Below, piece by piece: positions 5,874 through 8,848 of a DNA stretch of 8,848 nt. The notes under the pieces are model-generated. The model searched no databases and had not been told where the DNA came from. It worked only from the letters and a program-made list of their open reading frames with translations. This DNA comes from Candidatus Methanomethylicia archaeon (lineage in GTDB: Archaea > Thermoproteota > Methanomethylicia > Methanomethylicales > Methanomethylicaceae): the NCBI GenBank assembly GCA_024464205.1, contig JANHAI010000031.1, forward strand, positions 1 through 8,848. The letters run 5' to 3'. The position numbers were made by a program, and so were the translations under genes. Numbering within the stretch: position 1 is the stretch's first letter; each line of letters begins with the position of its first letter.

Positions 5874-6155
5874 ATGCCGACTCTATTCGCCAGGTTTTAC
5901 AACAACGGCGCTGACCTTTACCTGAAGGCCAAAGAAGTGGCAGCAAAGGCGAATTTCACAATAGTCAAGGAAGATCAACAGAACGGCATAATGCACCTGC
6001 ATAAGAAGGTGGGTGGAAGGACCGTCCACATGGTCGTGCAGGTCGGTTCTGGCAAGGAAAGGTGCATCGTGCTCGACATCTTTCCTGGCGATGAAGGTTA
6101 TTATATGGACACAGGGCGCGCCTTCATTGATGGCTTGAAGAAAGTTGTTTGGTGA
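5874..6155 (+). CDS. Unrecognised 93-residue protein at the head of the Mnh-like operon
   Basis: I do not recognise this protein. It has no transmembrane segment, signal peptide or cysteine metal site (a single Cys64). The pattern suggests a small alpha/beta fold: a helix at about 12-26 (ADLYLKAKEVAAKA), strands around FTIVKED, IMHLHKKVGG, TVHMVVQVGS and CIVLDIF, a glycine-acid turn PGDEG (71-75), and a C-terminal helix GRAFIDGLKKVV. The ATG at 5874 has a weak GGTG site eight bases upstream. It lies five bases before the ATG of mnhE, and a GTG alternative start of mnhE even overlaps its stop, so the two are almost surely cotranscribed. It might be a soluble accessory or regulatory partner of the membrane complex, but that is inference from position alone. 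Confidence 0.85.
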   Translation: MPTLFARFYNNGADLYLKAKEVAAKANFTIVKEDQQNGIMHLHKKVGGRTVHMVVQVGSGKERCIVLDIFPGDEGYYMDTGRAFIDGLKKVVW

Positions 6156-6160
6156 TTTGT

Positions 6161-6466
6161 ATGGGGTTCCTTTGGGGAGTTAGGTATTGGCTCAGGCTTG
6201 TCAGGGAGATCCTCGCCTCCATTATTGACGTTACGAAAAGGTGCATGAATGGCGACATAGACCCTTACATACATGTAATAGACACTGTCCTCGAGAAGCC
6301 CGTCTCTCAGATCTTTTTGGCAAATAGCATCACCTATACGCCAGGGACCGTAACCATCGACATTGATGTGGAGGGCAAGAAGCTCTTCGTAGGAACGATA
6401 TCTCCAAGGCAGAGGAACGACATCATTCCTATGGAGCCTCACGTTGAGGGGTGGCTGGGAAGATGA
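6161..6466 (+). CDS. mnhE: MnhE/MbhA/EhbA-like subunit, short form lacking the N-terminal membrane helices
   Basis: MnhE-family subunits belong to the Mrp Na+/H+ antiporter and to the ion-translocating part of group 4 membrane hydrogenases. The 101-residue protein shows the conserved core: WLRLVREILASIIDVTKR, then KPVSQIFLANSITYTPGTV (46-64; family pattern L-A-N-S-I-T-x-T-P-G-T), then the strand-rich tail DIDVEGKKLFVGTI. Usual members run to about 160 residues with hydrophobic helices before the core; here only about ten residues precede it. The ATG at 6161 has a GGTGAT site four bases upstream. GTG 6152, which overlaps the upstream stop, and TTG 6149 are alternatives that add only three or four residues. 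The stop overlaps the mnhF ATG as ATGA. Confidence 0.85.
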   Translation: MGFLWGVRYWLRLVREILASIIDVTKRCMNGDIDPYIHVIDTVLEKPVSQIFLANSITYTPGTVTIDIDVEGKKLFVGTISPRQRNDIIPMEPHVEGWLGR

Positions 6467-6765
6467 CAGACCTTACTTTCTTGAGCCAATTCGCAGACGC
6501 CGCCTTCTTCTGGGGCTCTTTCATATTCATGGTCGCATGTTCAGTGGCTGGGCTCGCATGCATTCGCCTCTCGCTCAAGGGCGAAGCCGTGACTTCCCTT
6601 ATGGGGATCAGTTGCTTCACCACGGTTGCAGGCGTCAGCCTGTACCTGATCTCGTTGCCTGAGCTCTTCAATGTGGGGTTCGCTAGGGACACTGCAATAG
6701 CCTTGTTGGTCATCGGGGCCCTCGGCACGATAATATTCGCAAGGTTCTTCAGGAGTGGTGACTGA
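6463..6765 (+). CDS. mnhF: MnhF/MbhB/EhbB-like membrane subunit
   Basis: This 100-residue protein has three predicted transmembrane helices (about 13-33, 44-64 and 74-94). A basic loop after the first, IRLSLKGEAVTSLMGI, corresponds to the R-x-x-x-G-P-T-x-x-D-R loop of MnhF in degenerate form. The last helix, DTAIALLVIGALGTIIFARF, matches the usual A-L-x-G-F-x-G-T-x-x-x-A-R-x end. It acts in the membrane as part of the Mrp-like module. I place the start at ATG 6463, overlapping the mnhE stop by four bases; GTG 6451 in the same frame would add four residues inside mnhE. Assignment combines the weak sequence pattern with strong context between mnhE and mnhG. Confidence 0.85.
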   Translation: MTDLTFLSQFADAAFFWGSFIFMVACSVAGLACIRLSLKGEAVTSLMGISCFTTVAGVSLYLISLPELFNVGFARDTAIALLVIGALGTIIFARFFRSGD

Positions 6766-7247
6766 TGATTCAGGAGCTTTTCGTACTCATATATGCGGCA
6801 CTGATCATGGGGTACGTTGCCTGGAACATCAGAAAAGGCTCGTTCGTAATTGACCCCAGCAAGCTCGTATTGGTGCTGTTCGGAATATTCCTCGTTTCTG
6901 TGGCTGGCCTCATGTTGCTCGGCTCTGGATTATCCGAAGCTGCAAGCATAATCATGAAAATAGGTGCAGCGGGAGTGATGTTTGCAGGGGTGATCCCAAT
7001 GGTTGCGGCATCTGTAGGGCTCATGAGGTTTGGTGAGGAATACGGCCCCAACATATTCTACGCCCGAAACCACATAACCGGCGTAGTCGACACGACCGCC
7101 TCGCTCGTGATGATCTTCGCTGGCATCCTAATATACCGCCTCGACCTCGTTGCAGTCGGCTTCTTCTTCTTCATGTTCATCCCATTCGTAGGCAATGCTC
7201 TTGCGAATGCGTATTATTACAACTTCCAAAGGAGGCTCGAAAAATGA
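6765..7247 (+). CDS. mnhG: MnhG/MbhC/EhbC-like membrane subunit with two extra N-terminal helices
   Basis: The C-terminal two thirds match MnhG: a helix at about 66-86, the loop GLMRFGEEYGPNIFYARNH (85-103; equivalent to G-x-x-R-F-P-D-x-Y-x-R-x-H-A), the helix TGVVDTTASLVMIFAGILI (105-123), and a final helix ending FVGNALANAYYYN. Typical MnhG is about 110-120 residues with three helices; this protein has 160, with two further hydrophobic segments at 5-20 and 34-53. The start ATG at 6765 shares one base with the mnhF stop (TGATG) and has GGTGA upstream at 6757-6761, so the extension is genuinely in the reading frame. The stop overlaps the next start as ATGA. I see no hint of two fused genes in the spacing or base use. 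Confidence 0.85.
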   Translation: MIQELFVLIYAALIMGYVAWNIRKGSFVIDPSKLVLVLFGIFLVSVAGLMLLGSGLSEAASIIMKIGAAGVMFAGVIPMVAASVGLMRFGEEYGPNIFYARNHITGVVDTTASLVMIFAGILIYRLDLVAVGFFFFMFIPFVGNALANAYYYNFQRRLEK

Positions 7248-7498
7248 TCGATGCTTTTATGGTGATCTCCTACATCATGGTCGTAGGTATAACTGTTGGC
7301 GCTGTAGCAGCGCTTCTCCAGAAGGACCTGCTGAGGGCAGCATTCATCACAGGGGCAGAGAGCGTTGCACTCGCCTTCCTATTCCACGCATTGTTGGCCC
7401 CTGACCTTGGGCTGACCCAAGCAATAGTTGGCACAGTTCTCCTGCCAGGTATTATAATAATTGCCATCTTCAAGACAAGGAGGCATGAGGAAGAATGA
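7244..7498 (+). CDS. DUF4040 subunit (MbhD / C-terminal domain of MrpA type)
   Basis: This 84-residue protein has three hydrophobic helices (about 5-24, 31-51 and 58-76) and the family signature APDLGLTQAIVGT (52-64; compare A-P-D-x-A-x-T-x-A-x-V-G in MbhD and the C-terminus of MrpA). In Mrp this region is fused to the large MrpA antiporter subunit, whereas in Mbh- and Ehb-type hydrogenases it is a separate small protein, as here. The short charged tail TRRHEEE should be cytoplasmic by the positive-inside rule. Overlaps of four bases on both sides place it firmly within the operon. Confidence 0.87.
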   Translation: MIDAFMVISYIMVVGITVGAVAALLQKDLLRAAFITGAESVALAFLFHALLAPDLGLTQAIVGTVLLPGIIIIAIFKTRRHEEE

Positions 7499-7869
7499 TC
7501 GAGATAACCCTCCAGCTCCTCAGCTTCATCGCAGCAGGCCTCCTGGTGGTGATCGGACTGGGAGGGATGCTGTTCCTAGACAACCTCATAAAGAAGATAA
7601 TCGCCTTTACTCTCCTGTCAGACGGCGTAAATCTGGCGCTAGTCTCGCTCGGCTACGTCGAGGGTGGCATTGTGCCTATCCTTGAGCCCGGTTCATCTTA
7701 CCTAAACTTCCCTAATGAGGCTACCCTCATCTTCGGGCCCGGGATCGTCCTGACCAACATAGTGATTGGTGTGAGCACTACCGCAATACTTATCGCCTTG
7801 ACTATGGTCCTCTACCGCCGGTATGGGACCCTCAAGGCATCCAAAGTGCTGAAGGGGGAGCGGAAATGA
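7495..7869 (+). CDS. mnhC: MnhC/NuoK/MbhG-like membrane subunit
   Basis: This 124-residue protein has three transmembrane helices, the usual NuoK/MnhC layout (about 7-28, 33-53 and 84-107). The second helix region, KKIIAFTLLSDGVNLALVSLG, matches the I-I-G-x-x-L-L-x-x-x-V-N-L-x-L-V pattern. The third, PGIVLTNIVIGVSTTAILIAL, matches the P-x-x-L-V-L-T-x-I-V-I-x-x-x-x-x-A pattern. The loop between them, with EPGSSYLNFPNE, is longer than in bacterial MnhC. In the complex this subunit sits between the antiporter-like subunit and the rest of the membrane arm. ATG 7495 overlaps the upstream stop, and the stop overlaps the ATG of the following antiporter-like gene. Confidence 0.9.
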   Translation: MIEITLQLLSFIAAGLLVVIGLGGMLFLDNLIKKIIAFTLLSDGVNLALVSLGYVEGGIVPILEPGSSYLNFPNEATLIFGPGIVLTNIVIGVSTTAILIALTMVLYRRYGTLKASKVLKGERK

Positions 7870-8848
7870 CAGAGACCGTGACAAACCTCTGGTCGATCCC
7901 TCTGCTGTTAATAATACCCATATTGACAGCCATCGTAGTGAACTTCCTCTATGGGAAAGCCAAGGCAATCCGCGCGGTAGCGATCTTATCCTCTCTAGCC
8001 CTCTTCGCTATAGCCATCATATCCCCATACGGCTACCACTGGTTCACTGGGCAGCCAGCAGTCCTCCTTAACGGCGGCTACACTTATTCTGTACAGATAT
8101 TCGCATGGCGCTTATCCCTTGAGCTTTATTTCGGGTACATGCAGCAGATAATGATAGCAGTAATGTCCCTCCTCCTCATCTTCGTGGTCGCGATATCAAC
8201 AAAGGTGATGAGCAAGAACATGGGCACATATATAGGCCTCATCTTCCTCATCTACATGTCTTCAGCTGCCATAATAATGGTGAATGACTTTTATCACCTT
8301 TGGATAGCTGTCGAGATAGGGAGCCTCTTAGTAGCGGGCCTGGTTGCCGCCTCCGGGGAAAGCATAAGCCAGAAGGCAGCGCTGAAGTATACCTTCTTCT
8401 CGGCAATAAGCGGGGCAGGCTTGGCGATCGCCCTTGCCCTCATTTTGGGAATAACCGGATACCCGAACGTCTCCGACGCGATTGTCTCGATGCACATCAA
8501 CAACATCCAGGGCATGCAGGGGATCCTATACGTGGCCTTCGGGTTCCTCGTCCTTTCCTGGATCTATGCAGGCGGGCTCGCTCCCATACACCCGCTGAAG
8601 TCTGACGTATATGGCGCGTCTTTCCCGCACGCTACAGTGATGCTCCAGACGCAATCGAAGCTCATGCTCATCGCGATCGGGCTTATCATATTGAGGGTCT
8701 TCGGCACACTGCCTTTTGCCAAAGAAGTCATGTTGGGGATCAGCGTCATAACGATGATGGTGGGAGTCGTGATGGCCCTTCTCCAGACGGACTTTAGGTG
8801 GACGCTCGCTTACCTGATAATCAGCCACAGCGGCCTCGTGACCGTAGG
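7866..8848 (+). CDS. mnhD: MnhD/NuoN/MbhH-like antiporter subunit, partial at the right edge
   Basis: The visible 327 residues are a string of transmembrane helices of the proton-conducting NuoL/M/N-MrpA/D family; the 3' end is beyond the window. DFYHLWIAVEIGSLL (141-155) carries the conserved TM5 glutamate, Glu150. QKAALKYTFFSAISG (169-183) matches the A-A-L-K-Y region, QTQSKLMLIAIG places Lys265 at the TM8 lysine, and DFRWTLAYLIISHSG (309-323) matches D-L-K-R-L-L-A-Y-S-S-x-x-x-x-G. The TM7 segment, normally G-L-K-A-A-L-F-P-F-H-x-W-L-P-D-A-H, reads SWIYAGGLAPIHPLKSDVYG (231-250): the Pro-x-His is kept, but the Lys of the half-channel and the W-L-P-D-A-H motif are gone. ATG 7866 overlaps the mnhC stop by four bases. 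Further complex subunits probably follow. Confidence 0.9.
   Translation, partial: MTETVTNLWSIPLLLIIPILTAIVVNFLYGKAKAIRAVAILSSLALFAIAIISPYGYHWFTGQPAVLLNGGYTYSVQIFAWRLSLELYFGYMQQIMIAVMSLLLIFVVAISTKVMSKNMGTYIGLIFLIYMSSAAIIMVNDFYHLWIAVEIGSLLVAGLVAASGESISQKAALKYTFFSAISGAGLAIALALILGITGYPNVSDAIVSMHINNIQGMQGILYVAFGFLVLSWIYAGGLAPIHPLKSDVYGASFPHATVMLQTQSKLMLIAIGLIILRVFGTLPFAKEVMLGISVITMMVGVVMALLQTDFRWTLAYLIISHSGLVTV

Noticed and set aside
6101..7054. Minus-strand frames opposite the Mnh-like operon
   Set aside because: Antisense shadows of overlapping, coupled plus-strand genes.
7702..8828. Additional frames over mnhC and mnhD, such as 8300-8605 plus and 8526-8828 minus
   Set aside because: The continuous membrane-protein frame from 7866 to the window end explains this region; the other frames give Arg/His-rich sequence without features.
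1..8848. CRISPR array, insertion sequence or transposon ends
   Set aside because: No regularly spaced direct repeats, transposase motifs or terminal inverted repeats are visible.

Overview
The window looks like part of a chromosome from an archaeon of the TACK (crenarchaeote-related) side of the tree. The evidence is an archaeal-type prolyl-tRNA synthetase, archaeal Trm1, archaeal TATA-like boxes before most transcription units, and a small gene for ribosomal protein S30e, which is characteristic of Crenarchaeota and relatives and generally absent from Euryarchaeota. The pyruvoyl decarboxylase also resembles the crenarchaeal arginine-decarboxylase branch. I cannot name the lineage; a methanogenic or hydrogen-metabolising group such as Methanomethylicia, Bathyarchaeia or Korarchaeia would fit the right-hand operon.

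Left part (1-2774), housekeeping. RNase HII (minus strand, 3' part cut by the window edge) is divergent from Trm1 (tRNA G26 dimethyltransferase). Then come the 56-codon S30e gene, a hairpin/U-tract terminator, a SpeD-family pyruvoyl enzyme of polyamine synthesis, and a DUF1805 protein. The DUF1805 stop codon overlaps the stop codon of the convergent prolyl-tRNA synthetase gene.

Middle part (2771-5873), minus strand. An EndoQ-type PHP-domain nuclease for deaminated DNA lies upstream of proS. A hairpin and a TATA-like box sit between them, so proS probably has its own promoter. The 284-base divergent spacer upstream of endoQ (5590-5873) holds several inverted repeats but no gene I can see.

Right part (5874-8848), plus strand. 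A tightly packed operon runs out of the window: an unrecognised 93-aa protein, then subunits related to the Mrp antiporter and to the membrane arm of group 4 [NiFe] hydrogenases, in the order MnhE, MnhF, MnhG, DUF4040, MnhC, MnhD (partial). The MnhE-to-MnhD genes overlap by one or four bases, indicating translational coupling. No MnhB homologue lies between DUF4040 and MnhC. MnhE is short, MnhG is long, and the MnhD-like subunit lacks the usual transmembrane lysine while keeping the glutamate. This points to a diverged ion-translocating module of an energy-converting hydrogenase or related complex rather than a standard Na+/H+ antiporter. No hydrogenase catalytic subunit is inside the window, so that reading depends on what lies downstream.
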